Source: Septoria linicola
Lineage: Eukaryota > Ascomycota > Dothideomycetes > Mycosphaerellales > Mycosphaerellaceae
Direction: 5' to 3'
Length of the DNA stretch: 64,000 nt
NCBI GenBank assembly: GCA_024114885.1
Contig: CP099428.1
Coordinates: 248,001-312,000, forward strand
Position numbers and translations under genes: made by a program. The number at the start of each line of letters is the position of its first letter. Within the stretch, counting starts at the first letter, position 1. The notes beneath the pieces are model-generated. The model saw only the letters and a list, made by a program, of their open reading frames with translations, made no database searches and was not told where the DNA came from. Below, one piece after another: positions 39,289-51,940 of the stretch.

Positions 39289-41926
39289 TCAGCTTGATTC
39301 TCCAGGAGTGACGCCAGGCCCGCCTGGAGAACCTGATGCAGCGTCGTCCGTAGAGACCATCAGCGCTGGAGGCGGGGCGTGACCAGCTTGTGTGACTGCA
39401 CGCTTTTCAGGGAGTGGTTCGTCCTTCATGCACGCGAGCTCAAGCATGTTCGTCCATTTGCCTGTGCTGATCAGTAAATCGTGCTATATGCAAGCCAACT
39501 GTATATGCGTACCTGATGTGCCTTGATGGCTGTGCTTCAAATGTTGCCGGAAATGATCAGCCTAGAGTCGTCAGCATACAGGCCCGAAAACTCCCAGTGA
39601 ATAATAGGCTTACCCGGAAGAACTTCTTCGCCTGGTTGCACTCGCCAAACTTATGTACATGGTTGAGATGCTCCGCTCGCAGATCCCATTGTGGAGGATT
39701 GGGATACTCTTCGCCACAATATCCGCACACATCATGACCACTTCCGGTGGATGAGCTGTGGAAAGCAGCTTCGACCCCTGCAAGAGCGGCGCACGACCAA
39801 CTGTGGCGTCGGAGATGGAGCGAGTTCTGGTGTCTTTCGGCTTCGTTTTTGTTTTTGAATCTGCAGCATGTCAGCTATAGTCAGCACTTTGTTACAATCA
39901 TTTTGATTACCGATTCGGACAGTAAGCGCACGTGTACTGCTTCTCAGACTCGTGCAGACGCAGATCATCTTCCGTGTCGAACTTCTTCGGCTTCTTCGGA
40001 CAGCATTCACAAATATACACCCCATGAAGGTGGGACACAGACGGGTTTCGGGACTGCGGCGCGCTATCCGGCACGCCATTCGAGAGCGTGCCTTGCGAGC
40101 TCTGAGATAGCGTCCGCTGATGAGGAGCGATGGCAGAATTTGGACTTAACCCTTTGTTGTGTGTAAAGTGAGGATTAGTCCGGCCCTCTGATGGATCAAA
40201 AGCCGGAGACAGTGCTCCGGGTGAGATTCGACCTGAGGCGTAGCTGGTTGCTGCACTGCTTGGTATGCTGAGGACCCCCAGCGATGATCCGAGTGATCCA
40301 TGTCTTGGTCCATACGACGAAGCCGAGGAGATCGAAGAATGGTTTGGGTGAAGTCGAGAAATGGGCGATACTCGTGGTAGCTGCTGTATCGATCGTCGAT
40401 GAACGATTTCGCTCTGCGCGGACGCACTACTCACAGACGACCGATCCTCTCGTGACAGGTCTCTTGGCGGCGATGAAGCACGTCTTTTCTGTCCAGTCCG
40501 TGCATAGTCGTCTGAAGCTGGGCTACGATCTTGCAAATTGAGGTCACGCATGTGCCTGTCTTCCATGAGATCTTCATGCATGTACATTGATGCATCGTAG
40601 CTGCCTCGTTGTGAAATGCTATCCTCGAAGGTAATGCTACTATGTCGCGAAGGCTGGAAGCGGTTGTGTTCGGAAGAACCGTGCTCAGCCCAGAAGCCGG
40701 TAAACCCTGGAGAAATGGCACCAGAGGGCGGCCAGCGTGAGCTAGCGGGAGAGTCCAGTGAACTCTGTTGTGGACGCTCAGGCATGGTCAGCGGTCGCAG
40801 AAGCTGAGAGTTGCGACGCTCAGTCTCCGCATGGGCGAGTCGTGCAGTTTCCTGCATGTTTCCAGCAGAGTAGGACAGTGAAGTCCTTTTAGGCGTGGGC
40901 GGGCCATTTGGACCTCCAATGCGGCTCAGTAATTGCTTGTCGTACGTGTTGGAGGACGCTTCCAGGGTCCGCTGCTCGAGGTGTCTTTCGCCGTGCAATC
41001 TGTAGTCGTCGAGGGTCAGCATTATATCGGAGTGGAGATAGCTGAAGAACGCAGGATGTGCCGCAGTATAGAAGTGTCATGAGATGCGGAAAAACAGTAG
41101 CGCCCAGTCAGCAGCAGTCAATCGATCCTTGGGTCGTGGTTGGTTTCCACGATTCGAGGCGTCGGCTGTGCCGTAGCTGCCCCAAGCCAAGCACGAATTG
41201 TTCAACATCCAGATTCGGCCACGCCGCAAGCAAAGAAGTCGCATCCTCGCAGTGCCTTCCATACAGACAACACTTTTGGTGATGCGATGCATCATGCATG
41301 CCAATGTTTGAAAAGATCGATCATGTCTCTTCTTTCCGACTAAACGCACAGGCGTTACACACGATATCAGACACTCTCGTGCATTGGCTCGTCGGTGTGT
41401 ACAACAGTCCAAGCTATGAACGTTGTATAACAAAAGATGTCGAGACGCGCATATCGCAAGAAGTAAGAGGAACACACCTGTAGTTTGAGCTCGGCCGTGA
41501 CATGCTGCCATCGTCGCTGGGCGTCAAGCTGCCACTCTCCGCCATGTCGTTGTTGTTGCCCGTTATGGTAGCAGTTGTTGCGGTAGAGATAGCACTCCCT
41601 CGTCGAGCCCAATCGGTATTGCTGTATGTAGCATCACTTTCTTTCTCTACTCGGCCACTAAATGTCCTCGCTGGTGCACCTCCCAACAAACTGCTTCCGG
41701 GCTTCACTGATGCTGGACGCCCAAAGTCGAGACCGTTAGGATCATTGCCCCATTGCCAGCCTGGATCATGGTTCGGCGAGATCGGTATATAAGATGGTGG
41801 CGGCAGAGGTGGAGGAACAGGTCGTTCCTGTGCTCTCGGAATGGCCATAGGCGCAGGGGCACTCGGGTAGCGTGGTGGACTCTGAAAGCGTTGGTGGTTG
41901 AGCTGAATATCTGGTATGCCAGACAT
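39289..41926 (-). CDS. C2H2 zinc-finger protein, conserved ascomycete type (five exons)
   Basis: Exons on the minus strand are 41926-41478, 40999-39911, 39860-39614, 39561-39513 and 39461-39289, giving 668 aa. The introns are 478, 50, 52 and 51 nt, and every junction keeps frame. Residues 1-475 are disordered, rich in Ser/Pro/Arg (putative regulatory region). The finger region (about 477-625) contains YICECCPKKPKKF, YTCAYCPNRFKNKNEAERH, HSWSCAAL, DVCGYCGEEYP, HLNHVHKFGECNQAKKFF and ADHFRQHLKHSH, then the conserved tail KWTNMLELACMKDEP. This order of irregular C2H2/C2HC fingers recurs in uncharacterised Pezizomycotina proteins, as I recall. A nuclear DNA-binding role is likely by family; targets are unknown. 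The first intron is unusually long and may hold regulatory sequence. Confidence 0.9.
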
Positions 41927-43691
41927 GATCTTGATCGGTCAGGTGCGGGTTTCATGGGCAGCACAAGCACTGCGCACAAGCTCCACCCACGTCTCGGTGC
42001 CAGGGAAGAGAGGTTATTGCCACCAAGCCCAGTGTGGCAAGCCGCGCCTAGTCAAGAGCGCGTGCACTACCGTTACAGCCTGCAGTAAACGCCTTGCTGC
42101 AGCAAAAGCAGCCAAAAGGGCAATGGCACAGTGCAACTCAAAATGATGGCGGGGAGGCGGATGAGCTGAACAGCGTGAAGGGCCGACGCAGCGAGTGCGG
42201 ATGGGCAGAGGGCGCACTGATTCGCTCAATCAGCCCTACCGTAAGTCCCAAGCCATGCGAGACGGAGGGATGGAGTGGTCTGCTGAGTAGTGGGTGCTGG
42301 CCTTTGCTGAGAGGTATTTCCAGAGAGTCAGCACAGCCACACACACACCTCGAGGGGTGTGCTTCCTAGCTTTGGATAGGCTGAACCAGGGCCCTCGCGG
42401 CAAGGGTTCCTCAATGAGAGGATGATACAGTAGAATATGGTGAGATTGTGAGCGCAGGCAAAGTGAAGGTCGTGCCCGTAATGGCACCTCTTCAACAAGG
42501 TGTGAGCTAGGACCCTCGCTCGGCCATAAGCACGCAGAAGCGCTACGCAGCTAGTTACCAAATGGTATGCAGATTGGTCGTGGAAGATCTCGCGCATGCA
42601 ACTCAGCACTTGCGATGCTTTTACACACTACTTTCGGTGCAACGTGGAACACGGACCCAGGCCATGAGACCCTGCTGCCGGCAAACAAGGCCATCACCGC
42701 ATGAGAGTGCGTGTCCACACGGCCTGAGCCGCAAGTACACGGCACGGCCACCGCCTATTCGCTGCTGGACAGCCTCGCCTCATGCACGAAAGAATAGGGC
42801 TGCTCGAGACGCACAAGGATGCTATCCCTCATGTGGTCCGAGCGAGCTCTCAGCTGTCGCTGCTGCTGCTGCCCACGACGGACGATCACCCACCATCACA
42901 TCTCGCGTTTACCGCGAACAGCATATGCAGTTGGTCGACGTTGATCCGGCAAGCTTGAGCTTTGTCCACGGAGAAACTAATTGGAATAGGCTGAAGGAGG
43001 GCTGACATAGTGCTTAACTTACTCTTAGACCTTGATGTAGAGTGAGGGTTCGTAGCGGCGCCTGCGAGTCTGCCGAAAGTTCAGGCCGCCTGCGTTGGAC
43101 TCTAGTCTCACCCACCGTGACAGGGGAGAGGTCGTTGCAGTTGAGTGGAGAGTATGTCGAAGGCGGTCAGCCGTATGTTGCTCACTTCTGTACCAACGGC
43201 AACATAAACACGGCTTGGCATCGACCCTCGACTGTGTGCATCGCGATCGCTCGTTTGCCCGTGCCACATGCGACTGTACCGGGCGCCTGTTATGTATATG
43301 CTGCGGTGTTATATGCACGAACGGACCCGAGGCCTTGCAGTACTCTGACAATAGCGTGGAGATGTCCCGAGGATCTGCGGGACAAGCACGTCTCGTTCTG
43401 CCACGATATGGCTGTCTTGGAAGCAGAGACGGTAGTCTGAACATAGTTCGTGAGAGCGATACCAGCCTCTATGCGAATACAGCAAGCACATTGATCTGTT
43501 CACCTCTGCTCGTTTTGTCTTGGCGAGCCCGGAATCTTTAGTCAGCCCTGAAAGCCACTAACTAACTAGTGCAACCACAAATCAGACCTTTTAGCCACAA
43601 GACCCATGTCAGTCACCACTACCATATTTGCCCATATCCATCTCTCCGGAACAGGAAGGCCATCACCGATCACAAACGCCGCGCAGTCCTG
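41927..43691. promoter_or_regulatory. 1.8 kb divergent intergenic region of C2H2 and YVH1 genes
   Basis: No credible coding frame; the longest (42562-43005 +, 147 aa) is Arg/Cys/Pro-rich without pattern. A long upstream region is common for fungal regulatory genes, so this may largely serve the C2H2 gene. Confidence 0.45.
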
Positions 43692-45014
43692 ATGGCGCTC
43701 CTCGACAAAGTGCAGGGCGAGCTGGAGTTGTACATCGGCGGGTGCGTCCTCAAGCCTCTGCTGCAAGCCGGCCGCCTTTTCGCCACGTCTAGACTCTGAT
43801 ATGTGGTAGGCTCTTCACTTTACGTCGCAAAGAAGCACTACATGCCTCGAGAATCACGCACGTTCTCTCTGTGTTGAGATTGCCGCTGGACAAGACATTG
43901 TTCGAGAACTTTGAGCATAAAGTCGTAGAGGTCGATGATGTCGATGACGAAAATCTATTGGAGCATTTTGAAGACTGTAATCAATTCATTCAGGCCGGAC
44001 TCGATGCAGGTGGCGGTGTGCTGGTGCACTGGTAAGTCTGTTTCCTTACTTGTTTGACTTATTTCAAGATACTCCTCTCCTGCATCAATATCACACAAGG
44101 TTCGTGGCTGGATGTCACGCTTGCACATAACAAGGATGTGATACTACATTGTCGAACGCACGTCTGGCTTAACTGGCTGGAGGTCACACAGCGAAGTTCA
44201 TGCTTGTGGTCTAGTCAGCACAACCCAAGCAGCATCGTTTACTGATCGATATGCAGTGCCATGGGCAAATCCCGTTCTGCAACGTGCGTCTGTGCTTACC
44301 TGATGCACAAATACGGGCTGAGCCCAGACGAAGCACTCGCACAATTACGTGAAAGCAGGCCTTTATGCGAACCCAATGATGGCTTTTGGAAGCAGCTGGA
44401 GCTGTATCACGAGATGGGGAGGCCTGACCGGGTAGAGGAGGTCCCCGCCTATCAGCGATGGTTGTACTTGCAAGAGGTTGCCATGAGTCGAGCTTGTGGC
44501 CAGGCTCCCGAAGCTGAGAAGATTCGATTCGAAGACGAGCACTCCACTGGCTCTGGTAGCGCAGACTTGGAGATGCGATGCAAGAAGTGCAGGTAAGCAA
44601 GCTCGAAACCGACCACAATGCCAAGCTAACACGAGCAGACGGGCATTGGCTACTTCACAGTACATCGTTAGCCACAAACCTCGTCAAAATCAGCAGACTG
44701 GTCAACCTCCGGATCGCACGATCACGTCAACAGCATGCGCACATTACTTCCTGGATCCACTGTCCTGGATGCGACCAGAGCTGGAACAAGGTAAACTCGA
44801 TGGTCGGCTCGAGTGTCCAAAATGCAAGACCAATGTTGGCAAGTACGCGTGGCAGGGTATGCAGTGTAGCTGCAGCGAATGGGTCGTACCTGGCATCAGC
44901 CTTGCAAAGGGTAGAATTGATGAAGTCAAGCCACAACCTCAGAACGGGTACGGCATCCGGGTGCCACCTTCGGCGACTGTCAAAAGATCACCACAAGGCC
45001 AAGGCAACTTGTAA
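43692..45014 (+). CDS. YVH1: Dual-specificity phosphatase YVH1 (four exons)
   Basis: Exons 43692-43741, 43810-44031, 44257-44592 and 44639-45014 encode 327 aa. Splicing restores LYIGGLFTLRRKEALHASRITHVLSVLRL, the family N-terminus, and the active-site loop HCAMGKSRS (Cys91, Arg97). The general acid lies in the VEVDDVDDENLLEHF segment. The C-terminal zinc domain has MRCKKCRR, CAHYFLDPLSWM, LECPKCKTNVGKYAW and CSCSEWVVPGISL. Yvh1/DUSP12 is needed for release of Mrt4 and assembly of the P stalk in late 60S ribosome maturation; the zinc domain is the important part in yeast. The 225-nt second intron interrupts the catalytic Cys codon itself (TG/T). Length is close to the yeast protein (364 aa). 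Confidence 0.95.
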
Positions 45015-48000
45015 TACGCTTACGCGTTGACTGGCTTTTGCCAATGCATCAAGCTACTTTACAGCTCGCTTTGTGCAACCCATCATCATGGTATGTTTTG
45101 TGTAGCCAACCACTTCTCTACGCGTACATGTTGCGGCACCTCTCCAGTAACTCCAGCTCCGGTGCTGACAGCACAAATCCTCGCAGAGCTCCAAGTCGAT
45201 CATCGAAGCTCACCAAATTGAGCGCTTCTACATATTTTTGCTGAAGTGCTGCTCACATCGTGGATGGCAATCGGTGTCGAGACGCCATAGGGCGTGCATT
45301 TCCCTTTGCTAGCCAGTGGCTTGTGGCGCTCCACGCGACCTCACTACTTGATGCATGCATCTGTAGATCTTCTACAGAGCTGTAACTTCGTGATCAGGCG
45401 ACTGATGCTCCGCGCTACTTGAACTCCAACGTGCAATGCTCAATCTAAAGCGGGGCCCTTACCACGTTGGAGCACGCCATTAGGCGGTCACAGACCAACG
45501 AGACCAAGTCACCAATGTCCACTTGCAACGGTACGCGAAATAGTGGCATTGGCGCACATACACGATGAACAACACCTCGAACCATAACTCAGCCTTCTGG
45601 CCTCTATTAAGTTCTGATTAGCGAAGATCCCGAGCAAAGATAGGAGACGCGATTGGGCAAGTGCACCAGTAAATTAGGCCTGCAGCCATCAACAAGCTAT
45701 GAGCGTTCGCACAGACACTGCTTGTGTCTTCTTCATGATCTGGCGCTGTGCAGTCGTCGCGAGTGTTGAAGACGACACGCAAAGACATCAATACGCCGAA
45801 ATTGTGCTCATCGTATCACACGGCACGAAATGGCTTGTGTTCAACTCAGCTCACGTACATCAAGTCGCTGCTTGGCTGGTCCTGAATTGAACACTCACAG
45901 AACTCGCAGAGACCGATATGAGCAGCCATTCGCACATGGAGGTGAGATCAACGGCACCGGCGCATCGCTATCGTACTTCGGAAACCACGAGTGCCGGCGG
46001 TGCACAGCTACACTCACTCAAGCCGATAGTACATGATGCCCGGCCTTCGCCCTTTGCTTATCTAATGATTCCAAAACGACTTCTGGCCCAGATCCAGCGA
46101 AGCGTCGACCCTGCGATTGCCATGCCGTGCCATAGAGGTGCTCAGCTTGCCTGTTGTCACCCATGATCTTTTCGGCTTTCAATGAGCAAGGTCGCACAGC
46201 AGAAGGTCGCAGCGCACGGCAATGATCCCGTCCAGGAAGCGACTAGGATTTTGCTATATCACTAGTAAAGACACTGATCAGATCGCGGTCTACGCTGCCT
46301 CACTATCCTTACCAAGATGAGCACAGTCGACTACTCCACAGATATCTCGTGAATGTGTTCACACCATCTTAGATCCCACACAAATCAGCCTGAAGTCTCG
46401 ACAAGCACTTCCTTAGCACCAGCCACACTGACCAGGGGCTGCCTATATTGCTACTGGGCCCCCGGTCAGCACCTCCACTCAGCTCCGTCTCGGCGTCGGA
46501 CAGCGGAGAAGCGAGCACGCATTCGTCTGCAGGCTCTTCACAGACCTGCACGCCCATCACGCAGTGCCGATGTTTACGGAGTGGAGCATGCGCCATACAT
46601 CCAGATTTGAGGAGTGGGCCTGCAGCACCCGCGCGTCAAAATAACGCGCCGTACAGCGGAGCTGGCAGCGCTGAAAACAACACGTCCTGTCCAAGTTGAC
46701 GATTCTGCTACATAACTCTCATCAATGTCTCCTTAGCTTACAACAGTCTATGACCGGAAATACCCCCAGTGCCGCGAAGAGAGTCGACCACTCTCAGCTG
46801 CCAATGTCGTTCCGCCACACAAGACACATCCAAGCATCCTACGCCACAGCGATCCAGCTGCCCTTGCACGATCGTCCTGCCGACACATCACGCCAGAAAA
46901 CATACCGGGAGACAAGCAAAACACACTAACTATTGTGCTCATCATGCAAGTTCCGACCGGGCCGCGCACCTTGAGGCACAGACGAGTCGACCACTTCTCA
47001 CCGCAACCAAAAACCCAATCAGAAGTGCATAACCCCAAAGTCCTTCACAGTTGAACCATGCCAACAAAAAGTGGGAAAAGGGCTTTCACTCAAAACACCG
47101 CTGCCTACTTTCACCCGTCCATAGACAGCAGACAGCAGAGCATAGAACGAATAACCCACCCCTAGCATATACTTGTTGTATACATATCCACCGCACGTAC
47201 ACATATACACGCGCGCGTAGCAGCAATGCAGTTAGTGCATCTCATAGAAACTAACAAGCCCTGGAAACCACAGCGTGGGGTGCGCGCGCATGCACTGCGC
47301 CTACAAAAGTGGTCCCTAGAACATCAACAGTCTCCACTTACATACTACTGAACTCCACGTCTACCTCACAGTGTGTAGATCATTCCTCGTGCCTGCAATG
47401 AGTGCAGTGTTTGATGGCATCCTTGCCTCTGGGCATAGGGGTTATGTGCATGCAGCACAATAGTACAGGCACAGGCACAGCCGCATAAGCGACGCTCTCC
47501 ATAGCGGTCCATATTCAGTCTGGCATGAGAGACCACTCTCACCGCTGCCTGTTACACAGCTAAGCTATATTAGCAGTGACACCTCAAACCAGCATTGACT
47601 AAATTAAGTACTGTAGTCAGAAAACGCACTAGACACAAAGAATGCCAGAGTCCAAGAAATCCAGCCGAGCTCATCGCTCAGCTGTTCTGTTTCTTCGTGC
47701 ACATTATTTATAATCTTCGTTGGCGTATCCGCATTGATAGCAAGAAAGCAGCATAGCAGCAGAGCCAGCCACCACAGTGTATTCCCGCAGCAGTTCTAAT
47801 CACTTGATGTTCCCGCCGCCTGTTCTGTTGAGCCCTGTTCGCAATAAATGCATTGTGCCGTCTCGTCTCTTCGATGCCATTTTGCCTGCGCGCGGTTCCG
47901 TCGCAAGTCAAAGCAAATGCCTGCCAGTTTCGTGTTCTTCGGCCTAGGCTATACCCACCAGCGCCTGCGCTAAAACCAATGCCGCTAAAAAAGTCTCATG

Positions 48001-48293
48001 CCACGCCGGGCAGGACGAGCGAGCTGTAAAGAGCCGAGCCATGCGTTTTGAGTACAAAATGAAAATGTGTGCGTGCCATCCATGGAGATTGTGATGGCCA
48101 GAAGTGCCGGTTTTAAGCCGTCTCAAATATCGATATACGGGTTGCGTGCGGGCAGAGGCGATCTATCATTCCACGTTGCGGAGAGTGTACGGAGGCGCGC
48201 TTCAGAGTGCTGTCGTGAATCGGGGGAGTCGCTTGCGGTCGATGATGATCGAGATGGCGCTGTCGACTCAGATGTGATGGAAAGCGCTGCTTC
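45015..48293. other. 3.3 kb ORF-poor convergent intergenic region
   Basis: It lies between the 3' ends of the YVH1 and SIW14-like genes. All frames are short (under 100 codons) and unlike proteins. The segment is not AT-rich and shows no transposase remnant or terminal repeats. Composition includes CA-rich and pyrimidine-rich runs (for example around 46700-47250). A non-coding RNA or long 3' UTRs are possible, but I cannot support either. Confidence 0.5.
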
Positions 48294-49594
48294 CTAACGA
48301 CGGCTGCGGATGGCGATGGGAGCAGTCGTGGCAGACGCGGAGACGATCTTCACGTCCTCGAATTCCAGGCGCTCCTCGCCGTCGCCATCTTCGACCTCCA
48401 GACTGTTGTTCAGTCCATCCTCCTCATCCCCAGCAACTTCAGACACCGTCACATCTGGCGTGCTGCTTATTGGGGTCTGCGGAAGCAACGGTTCGATGTT
48501 GGAGGTCTCAGATTCAGCAGTCTGGCTCGTGGCGGACCGTGCCATAGCCATGAGGAGATCGTCGTCGGAACTGTTGCTTGAGAGGCTGCTGCTCATGATG
48601 AAGGCGGTGTCATGCGGAGGCAGGGACTCCGCCAGTTCGTAGACGCTATTGAAGGAGTCGACACGGTCACGACCCAGCTTCTTCTCTCGGAAGCCGCCAA
48701 GTAGGCCGTTGTCCCGGCCGTAAGTGTGCACGAGTTCTGGATCGAACGTCCTGATGAGCTCGATGTCACCTTCACGTGGCTTTGGATGCGCGTATGTCAT
48801 GTACTCATCCAGAATCTCGTCCATTGGCCACTGCTGAATCTTGCGGATGCACGCAACTACGCAGCCGGTGCGGTGGCGACCTTGGTTGCAGTGGATGTAT
48901 ACCGGGTGGTGAGATGGGTTCAGGGCGAAGAGGATGGCGTCGCAAAGGGTGTCGAAGTTGGTCTTAACTTTTCCCTCCTTATTTGGCTCAACGTCAAGGA
49001 TCTTTCTTCGGACGCCGTATTGCCAGACGAAGTTGTCATAGACCTCGCACGACTCTGTCTTTGTAACCAGTGTGCTAGGTGGTGATCAGCATCGTCACAG
49101 GGAAGTGCGCGTCTTACGTTCGACTTACAGGATTGAGCTGATCTTCAGAAATTCCATGAACTCGATGTTGCGAGCTTGTGGGAAAGCGCTGCGGAAGATC
49201 TTCTTCCTAGCCACACATCCATAATTGGGTGCGGGCACCAGTGGTAAGAGGCGCACTGGGCATGGCATGAGAGTCACGCGAGGGGTCGGTGAGCGCGATT
49301 CCGGTGGTGATGGCGGCTGTGAGGAAGTTGGAAGGACTAAATTGGTCAGTGTAGTCCACGTTTCGCAGAATGCGCACGCGACATACCACCGTCAATCCTC
49401 TGGCCGAAACGGTCGAACTCTCCGTCGGCTCTCATCAGAGCGTCGAGCTTCTCTAGCCTCTCGTCGATTTGCCTCTCGGTCAACTCGTTCATTTCATCCA
49501 TCTTCAAGCTCTTGCTGGTGACGGTCTGCTCTGTGGTAGTGTTGTCTGTTGCTCGTTCCACCCCGCGAGAAAAGTGGTCGCGCAGAAATGGCAT
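48294..49594 (-). CDS. SIW14/OCA-type atypical dual-specificity phosphatase (three exons)
   Basis: Exons on the minus strand are 49594-49387, 49336-49129 and 49074-48294 (introns of 50 and 54 nt), giving 398 aa. The phosphatase core begins with APNYGCVARKKIFRSAFPQ and FLKISSILTLV across the second splice. It continues to the P-loop HCNQGRHRTG (Cys201, Arg207), the hallmark of plant-and-fungi atypical DSPs (Siw14, Oca1, Oca2). Yeast Siw14 removes the 5-beta phosphate of inositol pyrophosphates; Oca relatives act in oxidant-induced arrest. Unlike yeast Siw14 (281 aa), this protein has an acidic helical N-terminus (NELTERQIDERLEKLDAL), a Pro/Ser linker and a 140-aa Ser/Glu-rich disordered tail. 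The exact subgroup is uncertain. Confidence 0.9.
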
Positions 49595-51940
49595 GTCGGC
49601 TTATCGATGTGTGCTCGTTGGATGAATTTCTGACCGTTCAACGGATGTGTCTCTGCTAGTTCTATGTCCACCAGTAGTGATCGAGCGATGGTGTATGCCG
49701 TGAAGTTGATGCCCGGTGGAGTTGTATGCGAAGGGGAGGGGGACTGTGTGCGAGTTGATCTTCCCTTGATGGTCGGTGTATTCCGCCCTGCAGGAACAAT
49801 CAGCGAATTTGTTGCTATTCGACAATGGCACTGTCCTTATGCACCCCGGCCTATTGCTTCATGCAACAGGCAGGAAGGCATGTGCGAACAATGGAAGTCG
49901 CGACTGACCTGTGAGCGACCCGGGGTCACGATATAGGGGCCATTGTCACTGTGATGGCTGTGATTGACTACACAGATTCATTCACCGTCACCGAAGTGTT
50001 GTTATCGTCGTTGTGCGCACGAGTCTCGAGTCGTGTGCGCTCACGGTCGGAGCGCGGCGGTCGTTGTCGATGGCGATGGAGTCGAGTCGATGGTGTGTTG
50101 GACGAAAAGCAAAAGAGACAGTCTCCTCCTCAGTCTGAGTTTCTCAGCACCTGCTCGAAATCGGTGTACGGTGCGTGCGATGCTGCGTTCCTGGCGCTCG
50201 GTGCACGTAGACTTTGGTGTGCCTACCAATCTCGACGTTGGTAAAGTGCTTTTCGGAGGGATCCGTTCGCTCGCGTCTAGCAGCCCGCCGCCAGAACCGT
50301 GCGGCAATGATGATTCTGCTACGTTGCTAGCCTACTCAACCAGCGCGAGTGCCGAACGGAAAGTGCGGTCAACTGTGTCGTCGATGAAGGTTCAACAGGA
50401 TCGCTGGGTTGTAGCCAGCACGGTATTGACAAAGCTGATCTGATCCAGGTCGTTCGCGTGGAAGGCAGCAAAAGGCAATGGATCCGCACAACTTTGTCCA
50501 ATCTACAGCAGACTGTCGAAGCAGCACAAAGGACAAGCAGCCCTCCGCTATGCTCGATTTGACGCAATGCAGAAATTTGTTCGCCTGTGGCGTGATTATT
50601 CCCGGTTCTCTTCCTTCGCTAGGGACGCGGAAGAGGGCGGACTGTGAGACTGACGAAGAAGTCGGAATTTCACAAGCAGGATTCACCGATCTCCTTTGTG
50701 CAGGAGGATGCCGGCAGTCTTTCTTTACGGACCGTGGTTGTCTGTCCCTTGCTCCACGGACCTGTCCCACGATTCGGTGCTCAAAGCCTGCTGCTGAGCG
50801 TTGCCCGCTCTAGAACGTCTAGAATGTCTCAGCCCTACGATACCTGATCGTGGAGTGGTGGCCCGGTTCGTGCAACAAGTTCTGCTTCGACGCAAGGTGG
50901 CCACAGATATGCTGTATGATGATCAGGCAACCAACTGCATTGGCTCAGACCACTCCTGCTTTGTGGTGGAGTCTTTGTTCTCGTGGCATTTGATTCCATG
51001 CAGCGAGCTCGCGTGGTTCTGTATAGCATGTGTCGATCACGCCTGAACCACATGCGTCGTTGGGCAACAGTTTTCGTATGAACTGAAGCACGCCACAGAT
51101 GTGAGGGTATCAAGTAGTATATATGTGAAGCATCACCAGCAAAGGAATGCCTCACTTGATAAGCACGTGGAGTATATCTATCATGCGAGCATGTGCCTCA
51201 TCTGAGCACGAACAACCATGATCAGGTTGCGGATAGCAAGCCTCATGCAAACCGATCCCGCTTGGGGGAAAAAGCCAACAAAGAAACGTGCTCCGCATAA
51301 CTTACTTTATTCGTCTCCCACTTCAATGACAAACTGACCCGTGGAAAGAGTGCTTAGTTCTTTCGCACATGATTGATCCTCCATGCCTTTTGACTCAAGC
51401 AAAGCGTGGGATCCCGATCACCTTCAAATACTCACAGTGAATAGCAATCATGCATAAGAACAACGACATCGCTCTGACAGGTGGCAGAGTGCCCACAGTT
51501 GATAAACATCATTCAATTCCCCAAGTAGTAACGCCAGCACAGTATTGCCATGATATGACTCTAAAGAAGAAAGGAGAAGAGCTTCGCATGAGCGCACGCT
51601 GCCGGCCTGTTAAAGAAAGTTCAGCCAGCTGATGCTCCCATCTCGCCCGTAACCCTTTACACGATTCGTCACGCTCGCTCCGCTCCCTTCACTCCAAGGT
51701 CATCTACGCAAGATTTGTATTCTCGCCTGGTAGTCGTCGTTGTCGGATCGATCAAAGGACACTCCTCTCCATGCTTGCTTGCTTGCTCCCTCTCGTCATC
51801 GTTTTCTGCAGATTAAAGTCGTGGATAATCCAGCTGCAAATTGCCGTTGTTCGGACCTCTCTCGACGTGCTCAATGGGGTTGTTGGTAAGACAGTTCGGA
51901 AAACAGTTGTTCGGCTGGGTATGACAATGCGGTGAGTAGT
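49595..51940. other. 2.3 kb intergenic region, no gene seen
   Basis: The promoter side of the SIW14-like gene and 3' flank of RHO1. The longest frames (50369-50770 - and 49964-50443 +) overlap each other and have no pattern. A CTTG short repeat (about 51773-51788) is the only visible motif. Confidence 0.45.

Noticed and set aside
42562..43005. 147-aa plus-strand frame between the C2H2 and YVH1 genes
   Set aside because: It is Arg/Cys/Pro-rich without motifs, competes with other frames, and lies in a probable long promoter region.
47160..47222. CA/TA-rich run that might be a telomeric or centromeric fragment
   Set aside because: There is no TTAGGG-type array; it is a simple low-complexity stretch.
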